From Ga0077527 sp964433345 (GTDB taxonomy: Bacteria; Pseudomonadota; Gammaproteobacteria; Burkholderiales; SG8-41): a stretch of DNA of 64,000 nt. The first letter of the stretch is position 1. The number at the start of each line of letters is the position of its first letter. The stretch lies in contig CAYSQJ010000005.1 of the NCBI GenBank assembly GCA_964433345.1, forward strand, positions 296,771 to 360,770. Reading direction: 5' to 3'. Made by a program: the position numbers and the translations under genes. Of the stretch, positions 36,551-45,401 are shown in pieces. The notes under the pieces were generated by a model. It worked only from the letters and a program-made list of their open reading frames with translations, was not told the DNA's origin and made no database searches.

Positions 36551-36590
36551 GATAAATAGTTGATTAAAATCAAGTATTTATAAAATTATC
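36551..36590 (+). repeat. AT-rich palindromic element R5 with two perfect IHF-type cores
   Basis: Between the MFS and MscS genes. Arms AAATAGTTGATT (36554-36565) and AATCAAGTATTT (36568-36579) form a dyad with one mismatched pair. Perfect WATCAANNNNTTR cores lie on the plus strand (36568-36580) and on the minus strand (36553-36565). The right half aligns with R8. Confidence 0.65.
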
Positions 36591-36619
36591 GCATTTCTAT
36601 CGACCGTCTCCGTGGGAAA

Positions 36620-38191
36620 ATGAACCTGCTTCCCACCCGGCCAGTCATCATGGAAAACCCTTCAACCCAGTCGCAAACCGTTCTGCAGCACCTGCAACAG
36701 GCGGGTTTCCCCGAGCTGCCGGCGATATTCGCGGCTCTGGCGCTGCTGTTCTGGCTGCTGCGCCCGGGTGACCGCAGCACGCTGTACCACACGGCGGTGT
36801 TCTATGCGCTGGCGCTGGCCGGACAGCTGGCGGTTGCGCTGTCGACCGGTTTCGGACTTGGCCTCGCCGGCGATGTGCTGGGCGAGGCGTTCCTGATCAT
36901 GGCCGGGGTTGCGTTGATACGGCTTTGCGGGCTGGTGCTGTTTCGCCTGCTGCTGCCGGCACTGAGGCTGCAGCCGCCACGCATCCTTGAGGACGTGCTG
37001 GTGATTGTCGCCTACGTCGCCTGGGGCCTGGTGCGCCTGCGTTACGCGGGACTGGACCTGTCACAGATAGTCACCACCTCGGCAGTGATCACCGCGGTGA
37101 TTGCGTTCTCGATGCAGGACACGCTGGGCAACATACTCGGCGGACTGGCCATCCAGCTCGACGGTTCGCTGGAAGTCGGGGACTGGGTGCGCGTGGATGA
37201 TGTCACCGGTCGGGTGTCGGATATCCGCTGGCGATCGGTGTCCATCGAGACCAATAACTGGGAAACCGTGGTGGTGCCCAATGGCCAGCTGATGAAGGGC
37301 AAGTTCACGGTGCTGGGGCAGCGGGGCGGCCGTACGGCGGCGGTACGCCGCTGGGTCTGGTTCGACGTTGATTATTCGGTGCCGCCGTCCCGGGTGATCG
37401 TAGTGGCGCAGGAGGCGCTGCTGCGCTCGGCAGTCGTCTGCATGGCGACCGATCCGCCGCCGCAGTGCGTACTGATGTCGCTCGAGGCGGGGCGTGCGCG
37501 CTATGCGGTGCGCTACTGGCTCACCGACCCCGCACGCGATGATTCGACTGACTCCGAAATCCGGGTGCACCTGCTGGCAGGCCTGCAGCGCAGCGGACTG
37601 GCCATCGCGGCACCGCAGTATTCGGTGCACATGATCGAGGAGGACGAGAAGCAGCAGCAGGCCGGACAGGCAAGGGAGCTGGAGCAGCGGCTTAAAGCGC
37701 TTCAGCACGTCGACATTTTCGCCCATCTCCAGCCGGAGGAGCTGCGGCGCGTGGCCGAGGCACTGGTGCCCACGCCGTTCGCGCCGGGCGAGGTGATGAC
37801 GCGACAGGGCGCCGAGGCACACTGGCTCTACGTGCTGGTGGAGGGCGAGGCGCAAGTGGTTTTCGAGGATTCAAAAGGATCGCACCCGGTCTCGAGGCTG
37901 CGCGAAGGTACGGTGTTCGGCGAGCGCGGCATGATGCTGGGCGAGCACCGCAGTGCCACGGTCGTCGCGCTCGGCGATGTCAAGTGCTACCGTCTGGACC
38001 GTGCTGCGTTCGAGGACATCATCCGTTCGCGGCCGCAGATCGCCGAGGATGTTTCGCGCATTCTCGCCGTGCGCGAAGTGGAGTTGCAAAGCGTGCGCCA
38101 GGCCCTGGACGCCGAGAGCCGGGCTTCCGAGGTGTCGCGGCGGCACGGCGAGATACTCGGCCGCATCCGCGAGTTTTTCGGGCTGCGCTGA
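36620..38191 (+). CDS. mechanosensitive (MscS-type) channel with cyclic-nucleotide-binding domain
   Basis: 523 residues. Membrane helices cover about residues 30-160; the pore-lining region ends in ITAVIAFSMQDTLGNILGG, followed by the MscS beta domain (SLEVGDWVRVDDVTGRVSDI, ETVVVPNGQLMKGKFTV). A cNMP-binding domain is at the C-terminus (about residues 365-480, PTPFAPGEVMTRQGAEAHWLY and LREGTVFGERGMMLGEHRSATV). This is the bCNG-type architecture, an MscS relative that may be gated by a cyclic nucleotide. The start at 36620 is tentative, with an ATG at 36650 also possible. Confidence 0.88.
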   Translation: MNLLPTRPVIMENPSTQSQTVLQHLQQAGFPELPAIFAALALLFWLLRPGDRSTLYHTAVFYALALAGQLAVALSTGFGLGLAGDVLGEAFLIMAGVALIRLCGLVLFRLLLPALRLQPPRILEDVLVIVAYVAWGLVRLRYAGLDLSQIVTTSAVITAVIAFSMQDTLGNILGGLAIQLDGSLEVGDWVRVDDVTGRVSDIRWRSVSIETNNWETVVVPNGQLMKGKFTVLGQRGGRTAAVRRWVWFDVDYSVPPSRVIVVAQEALLRSAVVCMATDPPPQCVLMSLEAGRARYAVRYWLTDPARDDSTDSEIRVHLLAGLQRSGLAIAAPQYSVHMIEEDEKQQQAGQARELEQRLKALQHVDIFAHLQPEELRRVAEALVPTPFAPGEVMTRQGAEAHWLYVLVEGEAQVVFEDSKGSHPVSRLREGTVFGERGMMLGEHRSATVVALGDVKCYRLDRAAFEDIIRSRPQIAEDVSRILAVREVELQSVRQALDAESRASEVSRRHGEILGRIREFFGLR

Positions 38192-38250
38192 CGGACTGGC
38201 GCTGCGCGATGAAAACATTATCCGGGGAGTTTGCAGTGCTCGGACACCTG

Positions 38251-39090
38251 ATGAGAACCGTGCTGGCCACATGCCTGTTTGCCGGCTGCTCCGCACTTGC
38301 GGCCGTTCCGGAGACGGTGCATTTCATGAGCAAGGATGGGCGCACGCGGCTCACCGGTTATGTATTCCTGCCGCAGCAGGCCGGGCCGCGTCCGGCAGTG
38401 GTGATGTTGCACGGCCGTTCCGGCGCGTATTCCTCGCTCAGGCGCGGACAGCATGATGCCGATGCGCTTACCATGCGTCACAGGATGTGGGGACGCTTTC
38501 TTGCTGAACGCGGGTATCTGGCCATCCTCGTCGACAGTTTCGGCCCGCGCGGATACGGTGACGGTTTCGGCAGGCACACTTACGACAGCCGTCCGCCGGA
38601 GGTCAGCGAGCAGTTGGTAAGGCCGCTCGATGCCTACGGCGCGCTGGACTATCTGCGGACGCGCGGGGATGTCGCCGCTGACCGCGTAGGCGTGCTCGGC
38701 TGGTCAAACGGGGGCATGACCGTGCTGGCGGCGATGGGGCCGCGGCCGCCGGGGCTGGCGGATCCGGCACCGGAAAAGGGTTTTCGAGCTGCGATCGCCC
38801 TCTATCCCAGCTGTCGCTTCCCCGCGAAGCAGCACGACTACAGGCCATATGCGCCGCTGATGATCGCGGTGGCGGAGAACGATGACGAGGTGTCACCGAC
38901 GGTATGCCGCAGTTTTGCCGAAGTACTGAGGCTGCGGGGTGCCGAAGTCGAGTTTCACTGGTATGACGGAGCACAGCATTCCTACGATGATCCTGGCAGG
39001 ACCAAGCAAAGTCATGAGCCCAACCGCGCCGCGATGGAGGACACGCTGAGGCGGGCGGAGGCGTTCCTGGGCCGTCATCTGGGCCGCTGA
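38251..39090 (+). CDS. exported dienelactone-hydrolase-like alpha/beta hydrolase
   Basis: 279 residues from the ATG at 38251, which gives a signal peptide (MRTVLATCLFAGCSALAAV); an ATG at 38209 would add 14 residues. The alpha/beta-hydrolase nucleophile elbow is GWSNGGM, with the acid in AENDDEVSP and the histidine in AQHSYDDP. FMSKDGRTRLTGYVFLPQQ is the usual start of the dienelactone hydrolase family. The substrate is unknown. LFAGC is a poor lipobox, so a lipoprotein is less likely than a soluble periplasmic enzyme. Confidence 0.82.
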   Translation: MRTVLATCLFAGCSALAAVPETVHFMSKDGRTRLTGYVFLPQQAGPRPAVVMLHGRSGAYSSLRRGQHDADALTMRHRMWGRFLAERGYLAILVDSFGPRGYGDGFGRHTYDSRPPEVSEQLVRPLDAYGALDYLRTRGDVAADRVGVLGWSNGGMTVLAAMGPRPPGLADPAPEKGFRAAIALYPSCRFPAKQHDYRPYAPLMIAVAENDDEVSPTVCRSFAEVLRLRGAEVEFHWYDGAQHSYDDPGRTKQSHEPNRAAMEDTLRRAEAFLGRHLGR

Positions 39091-39133
39091 GCGCGGCGGT
39101 CCGTTGCCGGTGCATCCTGTATCATTCGCCCCC

Positions 39134-40102
39134 ATGAAAACGACCTTTCTCGAATTCGAGCAGCCGATTGCCGATCTGGAGGCCAAGATCGAGGAGCTGC
39201 GCTTCGTGCAGGACGACTCGGCGCTGGATATTTCCGAGGAAATCGCGCGTTTGCAGAAAAAAAGCCAGGCGCTTACCAAAGACATTTACGCGAAACTGAC
39301 GTCATGGCAGATCGCCCAGGTGGCGCGTCACCCGCAGCGCCCCTACACACTCGATTACATCAACGGGCTGTTCACTGATTTTGAGGAGATGCACGGAGAC
39401 CGGACCTACGCCGATGATCCGGCCATTGTCGGCGGACTTGCGCGTTTTGGCGGCCAGACCGTGGTGGTCATCGGACACCAGAAGGGGCGCGATACCAAGG
39501 AAAAGATTCTCCGCAACTTCGGCATGCCGCGTCCCGAGGGTTATCGCAAGGCGCTGCGCCTGATGAAGCTGGCCGAGAAGTTCGGGGTCCCGGTCTTTAC
39601 CTTCATCGACACGCCGGGCGCCTATCCCGGTGTCGGTGCTGAGGAACGCGGGCAGTCGGAAGCCATTGGACGCAACCTGTATGTGATGGCGGCGCTGAAA
39701 ACACCGGTGATCTGCACGGTGATCGGCGAGGGCGGTTCGGGCGGGGCTCTGGCGGTGGCCGTGGGCGACGTGACGCTGATGCTGCAGTATTCAACCTACT
39801 CGGTGATTTCGCCGGAGGGCTGCGCATCGATACTCTGGAAAAGCGCGGAGCGGGCTGCCGATGCTGCAGAAACGCTGGGGATTACCGCTCCCAGGCTGAA
39901 GGCGCTCGGGCTCATTGACAAGATTGTCAGCGAGCCGCTGGGCGGTGCGCACCGTGATCATGCGGGGATGATGCAGTCCCTAAAGAAGGCGCTCCAGGAC
40001 AGCTGGCGCCAGTTGCGCGACACGCCGGCCGAAAAACTGACAGAGGCGCGCTTTGAAAGGCTGATGGGCTATGGCCAGTTCAAGGAAGTGGAGAGCCGCT
40101 GA
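39134..40102 (+). CDS. accA: acetyl-CoA carboxylase carboxyltransferase subunit alpha
   Basis: 322 residues from the ATG at 39134 (MKTTFLEFEQPIADLEAKIE), the family start. The carboxyltransferase region is complete (GGLARFGGQTVVVIGHQKGRD, TFIDTPGAYPGVGAEERGQSE, GEGGSGGALAVAVGDVTLML). With AccD it moves the carboxyl group from biotin to acetyl-CoA to make malonyl-CoA, the first step of fatty acid synthesis. accD is not in the window. tilS follows 27 bases later, the usual accA-tilS order. Confidence 0.97.
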   Translation: MKTTFLEFEQPIADLEAKIEELRFVQDDSALDISEEIARLQKKSQALTKDIYAKLTSWQIAQVARHPQRPYTLDYINGLFTDFEEMHGDRTYADDPAIVGGLARFGGQTVVVIGHQKGRDTKEKILRNFGMPRPEGYRKALRLMKLAEKFGVPVFTFIDTPGAYPGVGAEERGQSEAIGRNLYVMAALKTPVICTVIGEGGSGGALAVAVGDVTLMLQYSTYSVISPEGCASILWKSAERAADAAETLGITAPRLKALGLIDKIVSEPLGGAHRDHAGMMQSLKKALQDSWRQLRDTPAEKLTEARFERLMGYGQFKEVESR

Positions 40103-40129
40103 TACAGGACCGGCGCCGGCGGTTGCGGC

Positions 40130-41452
40130 GTGAAGCAGGACCTGGCTGACCGGGTGCGGGCGCAGCTGCGTGACTACGTGCCGCGCGGTGCGCGCCTCGT
40201 GGTCGGACTCAGTGGCGGCATCGATTCTGTCGTGCTGCTGCACCTGCTGGTGCGCGGGCTGCGCCTGTCGCCGCGCCGGATATCGGCAATCCACGTCAAT
40301 CATCAATTAAGCCCGCAGGCCTCAAGCTGGGTGTCGTTCTGTCGCCGTTTCTGCCGGGAACTGGATGTCCGTCTGCGGGTGATGAAGGTTGACGTAAAGC
40401 GCGGCAACAGCACTGAGTCCGCAGCAAGATCTGCGCGCTATGCGGCTTTTGCTGCCAGCGGAGCCGACACTGTCGTGCTTGCGCACAACCGGGATGACCA
40501 GGCGGAGACCATCATGCTGCAGCTGGTTCGCGGCGCCGGTCCACGTGGTCTCGCAGCAATGCCCCTGTTCAGGCCGGCTGCGCCAGGTGTCCCGGCGGTA
40601 TTGCGCCCTTTGCTGGAGGTTCCGCGCAGCCTTATTGCGGCTTATGCCTCCCGCCATCGTCTCAAATGGGTGGAGGACGACAGTAACGTCGATCGTCATT
40701 ACCTGCGCAATTTCCTGCGTCATGAAGTGCTGCCGCTGATCGAAGGGCGGCGACCGGGCTCCGGTGCCGTGCTGGCGCGTGCCGCACGGCTGCAGGCGGA
40801 AGCCTCGGATCTGCTGGATGAACTGGCGCTGATTGATCTCGGCGGAAGTCTGCCGCAGGGGAAACTGGAGTTGGCGCCGCTGAGGGTGCTGCCCGGGCAT
40901 CGCGCCCGCAATGCCTTGCGGCTCTTTCTGCGCGGCAACGGACTGCCGATTCCCGATTCGGACCGTCTGCAGGAGCTGATCAGGCAGGCGCTGACCGCGG
41001 GACGCGATGCCGCTGTCTGTATGCGTCTGGGCGAATCGGATTTGCGACGCTTCAGGGATGTCCTGTACATCGTCAGGCCGCTTCCGGAACCCGATCGCAA
41101 TTTGGCGCTGCACTGGAGTGGCCGCGGCGTGCTCCGGTTGCAGCCACTGGGCGGCTCCCTGCGATTGATGCGGTCTGCGGAGGGAGGCATTGACGGAGCG
41201 GCGATTCGTCGCATCGGATTTCAGGTTGGTGTACGTCGTGGCGGCGAAACCCTGCGCCTGGCGTCAGGCGGCCGGCTCCGCACGGTGCGCAAGCTGCTGC
41301 AGGAGGCGGATTGTCCGCCGTGGGTGCGCGAACGTCTGCCGTTTCTGTATCTGGACGGGCAACTGGCGGCAGTGCCCGGACTGGGTATCGACGTGCGCTT
41401 TCGGGCTTCCGGCGGAAGGGTGGGATATGTCCCGGTGTGGCATCCGGATTGA
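40130..41452 (+). CDS. tilS: tRNA(Ile)-lysidine synthetase
   Basis: 440 residues from GTG. The PP-loop SGGIDS (residues 28-33) sits in the ATP-binding domain, with AAFAASGADTVVLAHNRDDQAETIMLQL, the HNxDDQxET pattern of TilS. The C-terminal TilS domain is present (RRGGETLRLASGGRLRTVRKLLQEADCPPWVRE). It converts cytidine 34 of tRNA-Ile(CAU) to lysidine so it reads AUA. It follows accA on the same strand. The 192 bases after it hold no gene, and I see no clear promoter there. Confidence 0.95.
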   Translation: MKQDLADRVRAQLRDYVPRGARLVVGLSGGIDSVVLLHLLVRGLRLSPRRISAIHVNHQLSPQASSWVSFCRRFCRELDVRLRVMKVDVKRGNSTESAARSARYAAFAASGADTVVLAHNRDDQAETIMLQLVRGAGPRGLAAMPLFRPAAPGVPAVLRPLLEVPRSLIAAYASRHRLKWVEDDSNVDRHYLRNFLRHEVLPLIEGRRPGSGAVLARAARLQAEASDLLDELALIDLGGSLPQGKLELAPLRVLPGHRARNALRLFLRGNGLPIPDSDRLQELIRQALTAGRDAAVCMRLGESDLRRFRDVLYIVRPLPEPDRNLALHWSGRGVLRLQPLGGSLRLMRSAEGGIDGAAIRRIGFQVGVRRGGETLRLASGGRLRTVRKLLQEADCPPWVRERLPFLYLDGQLAAVPGLGIDVRFRASGGRVGYVPVWHPD

Positions 41453-41644
41453 TGGCGTTTCAATCCCGGCAGCCGCCTTTTTGTCATGGGCAGTTTGTAA
41501 CTCTCCCTTTATTCCTTGCCGGTTTGCCAAATCCGGGATGCTTTGTTAACCTGCCGACGCTGGTCCACAGGATGAGAATAACGCTTCGCCGACGGCAGTA
41601 GCGCGTCCTGTTTCCCTTAACGACCCAAAGCGAGGAAAAAAGCA

Positions 41645-42649
41645 ATGAAACTTTCACAACTTGTGAAGCTCGCGCTCGCCGCGACCATCGGCATGACGGT
41701 GGCCACGGGTGCTCTGGCGCAGGCGAAACCCAATCCGAAATGGCCGACCAACCTGACCCTGGGCACTGCCTCTGTCGGCGGAACCTATTTCGTTTATGGA
41801 CAGGTGTGGGCCAGTCTGGTCAATGACAAGATCGGCACCAACATCAGCACCCAGCAGACCCAGGGACCGAACCAGAACATCATCCTGACCGACTCCAAGC
41901 AGATCGATTTCGGCATGGCGACCATGGGTGTCGCGTTGCAGGCCTGGGAAGGCAAGGGCGAGTGGACCAAAGGCAAGAAGTTCAGCAACATCCGCGCGAT
42001 GTTCCCGATGTACGACACGCCTTTCCATTTCATCACGCTGGAAAAAACCGGCATCAAGTCGGTGAAAGACCTTGCGGGCAAGCGGTCCGGGGTCGGTCCG
42101 CGGGCGGGCACCTGCGGCACCTATTTCCCGCTGTTTTTCAAGGCGCTGGGCATCGATACCACGATCCGTAACGGGCAGGCTTCCGACATGGCGGCCAACC
42201 TGCAGGATGGCCTGATCGACGCTTTCCCGTTCTGCGCCGGTGTGCCGATCGCGGCGTATTCGGAGCTGGAGACGACCAACAAGGTCCGCTTCTTCACGTT
42301 CTCGGATGACGAGCTGAAGCGAGTCAAGGCCGCGCTGCCCGAACTTTCGGACTCGCTGATTCCCAAAGGCACCTACAAGCAGCAGACCGAAGACCACAAG
42401 ACGGTTGGCCTCTACAACTTTGCCATCGCGAACAAGGATGTTGCCGAAGACCTGGTCTATTCGGTGGTCAAGGCCGTTCTTGAGAACAACCCGCAGATGG
42501 TCAAGGGGCACGCCGCAGCCAAGGAAACCCTGCTGCAGAACTGGAACCGCAACGGCTTCCTTCCGTTCCATCCGGGCGCGATCCGCTACTTCAAGGAAAA
42601 AGGCATCAACGTGCCGAAGCACCTGATTCCGCCGGAATACAAAGGCTGA
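41645..42649 (+). CDS. TAXI-family TRAP transporter solute-binding protein
   Basis: 334 residues. A signal peptide (MKLSQLVKLALAATIGMTVATGALA) is followed by LTLGTASVGGTYFVYGQVWA and the TAXI core ISTQQTQGPNQNIILTDSKQIDFGMATMG. It binds a small organic acid or amino acid in the periplasm and delivers it to the fused permease encoded next. A ribosome-binding site (GCGAGG) precedes the ATG. The receptor is separated from its permease gene by a terminator-like hairpin, which would favour receptor over permease in the cell. Confidence 0.93.
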   Translation: MKLSQLVKLALAATIGMTVATGALAQAKPNPKWPTNLTLGTASVGGTYFVYGQVWASLVNDKIGTNISTQQTQGPNQNIILTDSKQIDFGMATMGVALQAWEGKGEWTKGKKFSNIRAMFPMYDTPFHFITLEKTGIKSVKDLAGKRSGVGPRAGTCGTYFPLFFKALGIDTTIRNGQASDMAANLQDGLIDAFPFCAGVPIAAYSELETTNKVRFFTFSDDELKRVKAALPELSDSLIPKGTYKQQTEDHKTVGLYNFAIANKDVAEDLVYSVVKAVLENNPQMVKGHAAAKETLLQNWNRNGFLPFHPGAIRYFKEKGINVPKHLIPPEYKG

Positions 42650-42666
42650 AGCTGACGATCAGGACA

Positions 42667-42700
42667 CCGCACTGCGCGCGAGCTCAGTGCGGTTTTTTTT
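42667..42700 (+). terminator. intercistronic terminator/attenuator between TAXI receptor and permease
   Basis: Stem CCGCACTG (42667-42674) with CAGTGCGG (42685-42692), a ten-base loop, then eight T. Leaky termination here would set the receptor-to-permease ratio. Confidence 0.8.
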
Positions 42701-42719
42701 GCATTGGAGGGCATGATTG

Positions 42720-44840
42720 ATGCGTGCTGACACGACCAGTGAAGTCATTGAGCCGCCAATGGCGGACGAGGAGTTCAGCGGCAACAAGCGATTGCTGCGT
42801 CGCTGGGAGACCATTCTTCTTGCCGTCCTGTGCGTCGGTTTCACGGTTTTTCACCTGTTCGTGCTGAACGTCTACTCGTTGGAGCCCTTGCTGTTCCGTG
42901 CGATCCACGTCGGCTGGGGAGGTGCGCTCGGCCTGATGCTGTATGCACCGTTGCGGCGCCAAGCTGGGAAAGGCGTGCCCTGGTATGACTGGATCCTGGT
43001 GCTGGCCTCGATTGCCTGTGCCGTCTACATCACGATAGAACTGGACGGATTGCTGTTTCGCGCAGGTGCGCAGTTCACCACCGGTGACGTCATCGTCGGC
43101 GTGGTGGGCACCCTGCTGATTCTCGAGTTCACGCGGCGCACTTCCGGACTGGCGCTGCCAATCATTGCCTGCGTGTTCATCGTCTACTGCTTTGTCGGCC
43201 CCTGGATGCCGGGCGTGCTCGAGCACAAGGGCTTCGAGATAGACCGCTTTTTCACCTACATCTACAGCGAATACGGCGTTTTCGGAGTGACCACCCAGGT
43301 TTCCTCGTCGTACATCATCCTGTTTGTGACCTTTGCCGCGTTCCTCCAGATTTCCAGGGTGGGCGATTACATCAACGATCTGTGCAATGCCCTTTTCGGA
43401 TGGGCGCGTGGCGGCCCGGCGAAAGCAGCAGTGGCCTCGGGCATCATGTTCGGATCGATATCGGGCTCGGCGGTCGCCAACGTGGTCGCGTCCGGCATGG
43501 TGACGATTCCGATGATGCGCAAGGTCGGTTATGACCGCCCGACGGCGGCGGCGATCGAGGCCACATCGTCGACGGGTGGGCAGATTACGCCGCCGGTTCT
43601 CGGCGCCGGTGCTTTTCTGATGGCTGAAATTACCGGCATTCCCTACGGACAAATCGCGCTGGCAGCGGTCATTCCGGCGGTGCTGTTCTACATCGCCTGC
43701 TGGATACATGTGGACCTGCATGCGATACGCCTGGGCCTGAAAGGGGTGTCGCGTGATGAGCTGCCGCCGATCAAGCTGATGCTGACGCGGCTCTACATGT
43801 TTTCGCCGCTGATCATATTTGTCTGGGCACTGCTGGAAGGGTATTCACCGTTCCGCGCCGGTGGCCTCGGCATCGTTGCAGCGTTGATTGCGGGCTGGCT
43901 GTCACGCATGTTCAAGGACATTGGAATCGATACTGCGAGCGATCCGCGGTCGGTCACGATGGTGTTCACGGCACTGCTGATGCGCATTGCAGCGCTCGCG
44001 GCGGGGGGTGCGCTCCTCTATGCCGCATTGCAGTATCTGGTGCCGGTATTCGAATCGATGGGCACCGCCGTGACCTGGTCGCTGAGCATCCTGGTCATTC
44101 TCGTCCCCGCGATCTTTTTCGGCTGGAAGCGGACGCTGGAGGCGCTCAATCTGGCGGCACGCGACACCGTCCAGCTCGTCGCTGTCTGCGCCTGCGCGGG
44201 GATCATTGTGGGCGTAATCGCATTGACCGGTATCGGTGGCCGGTTTTCGGAGCTGATCCTGGGCATTGCCGGAGCCAGCCAGCTGGTTGCAATGCTGTTT
44301 GCAGCGGTCGTCGCGCTCGTACTGGGCATGGGCATGCCGACGACGGCGGCGTATGCGATCGCCGCGGCGGTCATTGCGCCGGGCCTGACCAAAATCGGCG
44401 TGCCCGTGCTGGTTGCGCACATGTTCGTGTTCTATTTCGCGGTGGTTTCGTCGATTACGCCGCCGGTCGCACTGGCTTCGTTTGCTGCGGCAGGCATGGC
44501 GCAAGCTGATCCCTGGAAAACTTCATGGACCGCGCTCAAGATGGGGCTGGCCACCTTCATCGTGCCATTCATGTTCTATTTCTCGCCGGTGTTGCTGATG
44601 CAGGGGCCGTGGCTGGGAATTGTGCAGGCCACTGTTTCCGGTGCCATCGGGGTGTGGTTCCTTGCCGGTTCAACCGAGGGCTGGTTTGGCGGACGCCTGG
44701 CGATGCCGCTGCGTATCATCCTTGGCGTGGCGGCGCTGAGCCTGCTGCATCCGGGGGGGGCGAGCGATTTCATTGGCCTTGGCATCGGTTTGCCGATCTA
44801 TCTCTGGCAGAGATTGCGCCTGCGGCGGGCGACGGCCTGA
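42720..44840 (+). CDS. TRAP transporter fused permease subunit (DctQM type)
   Basis: 706 residues from the ATG at 42720, with GGAGG nine bases ahead. The N-terminal third has four helices like the small DctQ subunit, followed by the large DctM half with IMFGSISGSAVANVVASGMV, TSSTGGQITPPVLGAGAFL and GMGMPTTAAYAIAAAVIAPG. This fused form is the usual partner of TAXI receptors and imports its solute with sodium ions. The substrate is unknown. A terminator follows directly. Confidence 0.94.
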   Translation: MRADTTSEVIEPPMADEEFSGNKRLLRRWETILLAVLCVGFTVFHLFVLNVYSLEPLLFRAIHVGWGGALGLMLYAPLRRQAGKGVPWYDWILVLASIACAVYITIELDGLLFRAGAQFTTGDVIVGVVGTLLILEFTRRTSGLALPIIACVFIVYCFVGPWMPGVLEHKGFEIDRFFTYIYSEYGVFGVTTQVSSSYIILFVTFAAFLQISRVGDYINDLCNALFGWARGGPAKAAVASGIMFGSISGSAVANVVASGMVTIPMMRKVGYDRPTAAAIEATSSTGGQITPPVLGAGAFLMAEITGIPYGQIALAAVIPAVLFYIACWIHVDLHAIRLGLKGVSRDELPPIKLMLTRLYMFSPLIIFVWALLEGYSPFRAGGLGIVAALIAGWLSRMFKDIGIDTASDPRSVTMVFTALLMRIAALAAGGALLYAALQYLVPVFESMGTAVTWSLSILVILVPAIFFGWKRTLEALNLAARDTVQLVAVCACAGIIVGVIALTGIGGRFSELILGIAGASQLVAMLFAAVVALVLGMGMPTTAAYAIAAAVIAPGLTKIGVPVLVAHMFVFYFAVVSSITPPVALASFAAAGMAQADPWKTSWTALKMGLATFIVPFMFYFSPVLLMQGPWLGIVQATVSGAIGVWFLAGSTEGWFGGRLAMPLRIILGVAALSLLHPGGASDFIGLGIGLPIYLWQRLRLRRATA

Positions 44841-44844
44841 TCTG

Positions 44845-44874
44845 GCGCGCGGAGCAATGCCGCGCGCGCTTTTT
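44845..44874 (+). terminator. terminator after the TRAP permease gene
   Basis: Stem GCGCGCGG (44845-44852) with CCGCGCGC (44860-44867), a seven-base loop, then GC and TTTTT. It separates the transporter from ndk. Confidence 0.75.
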
Positions 44875-44953
44875 GCCGGTTAATGTCTTTTATTCAAGAC
44901 GTTATCGTGCTACCCTTCCGGGTTATTTCAAACTCTGGAAGTAGGGGATTTTC

Positions 44954-45379
44954 ATGGCAGTCGAACGCACGCTTTCCATCATCAAACCCGATGCGGTAGC
45001 CAAGAACGTCATCGGTCAGATTTACGCCCGGTTCGAGCAGGCTGGCCTGCGCATCGTGGCCGCGCGGATGACGCACCTGTCGCGTACCCAGGCGGAAGGA
45101 TTTTATGCGGTGCACAAGGAGCGCCCGTTTTTCGGCGAACTGGTCGATTTCATGGTGTCCGGCCCGGTGATGATCCAGGTGCTGGAGGGTGAGAGCGCGG
45201 TGCAGAAAAACCGCGACCTGATGGGCGCCACCGACCCGAAGAAGGCGGCCAAAGGCACGATTCGCGCGGATTTCGCTGACAGCATCGATGCCAACGCGGT
45301 GCACGGATCGGATTCCCCGGAAAATGCGGCAACCGAAATGGCCTACTTTTTCCCGACGCTCGACATCCACTCGCGCTGA
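44954..45379 (+). CDS. ndk: nucleoside diphosphate kinase
   Basis: 141 residues, the normal size. ERTLSIIKPDAVAKNVIGQI opens the chain, and the phosphate-accepting histidine H117 is in AVHGSDSPENA. It balances nucleoside triphosphate pools by moving a gamma phosphate from ATP. It is the first gene of the long run down to purA. The 113-base upstream gap begins with a terminator and is A/T-rich near 44880-44906, but I cannot assign a firm promoter. Confidence 0.97.
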   Translation: MAVERTLSIIKPDAVAKNVIGQIYARFEQAGLRIVAARMTHLSRTQAEGFYAVHKERPFFGELVDFMVSGPVMIQVLEGESAVQKNRDLMGATDPKKAAKGTIRADFADSIDANAVHGSDSPENAATEMAYFFPTLDIHSR

Positions 45380-45401
45380 GGACTTCGGATACTGGAGTGA
45401 C

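Noticed and set aside
44880..44906. AT-rich stretch upstream of ndk as a possible ninth family member
   Set aside because: The minus strand has TTGAATAAAA, slightly like R2 and R3, but no acceptable WATCAANNNNTTR core, and the alignment does not extend.
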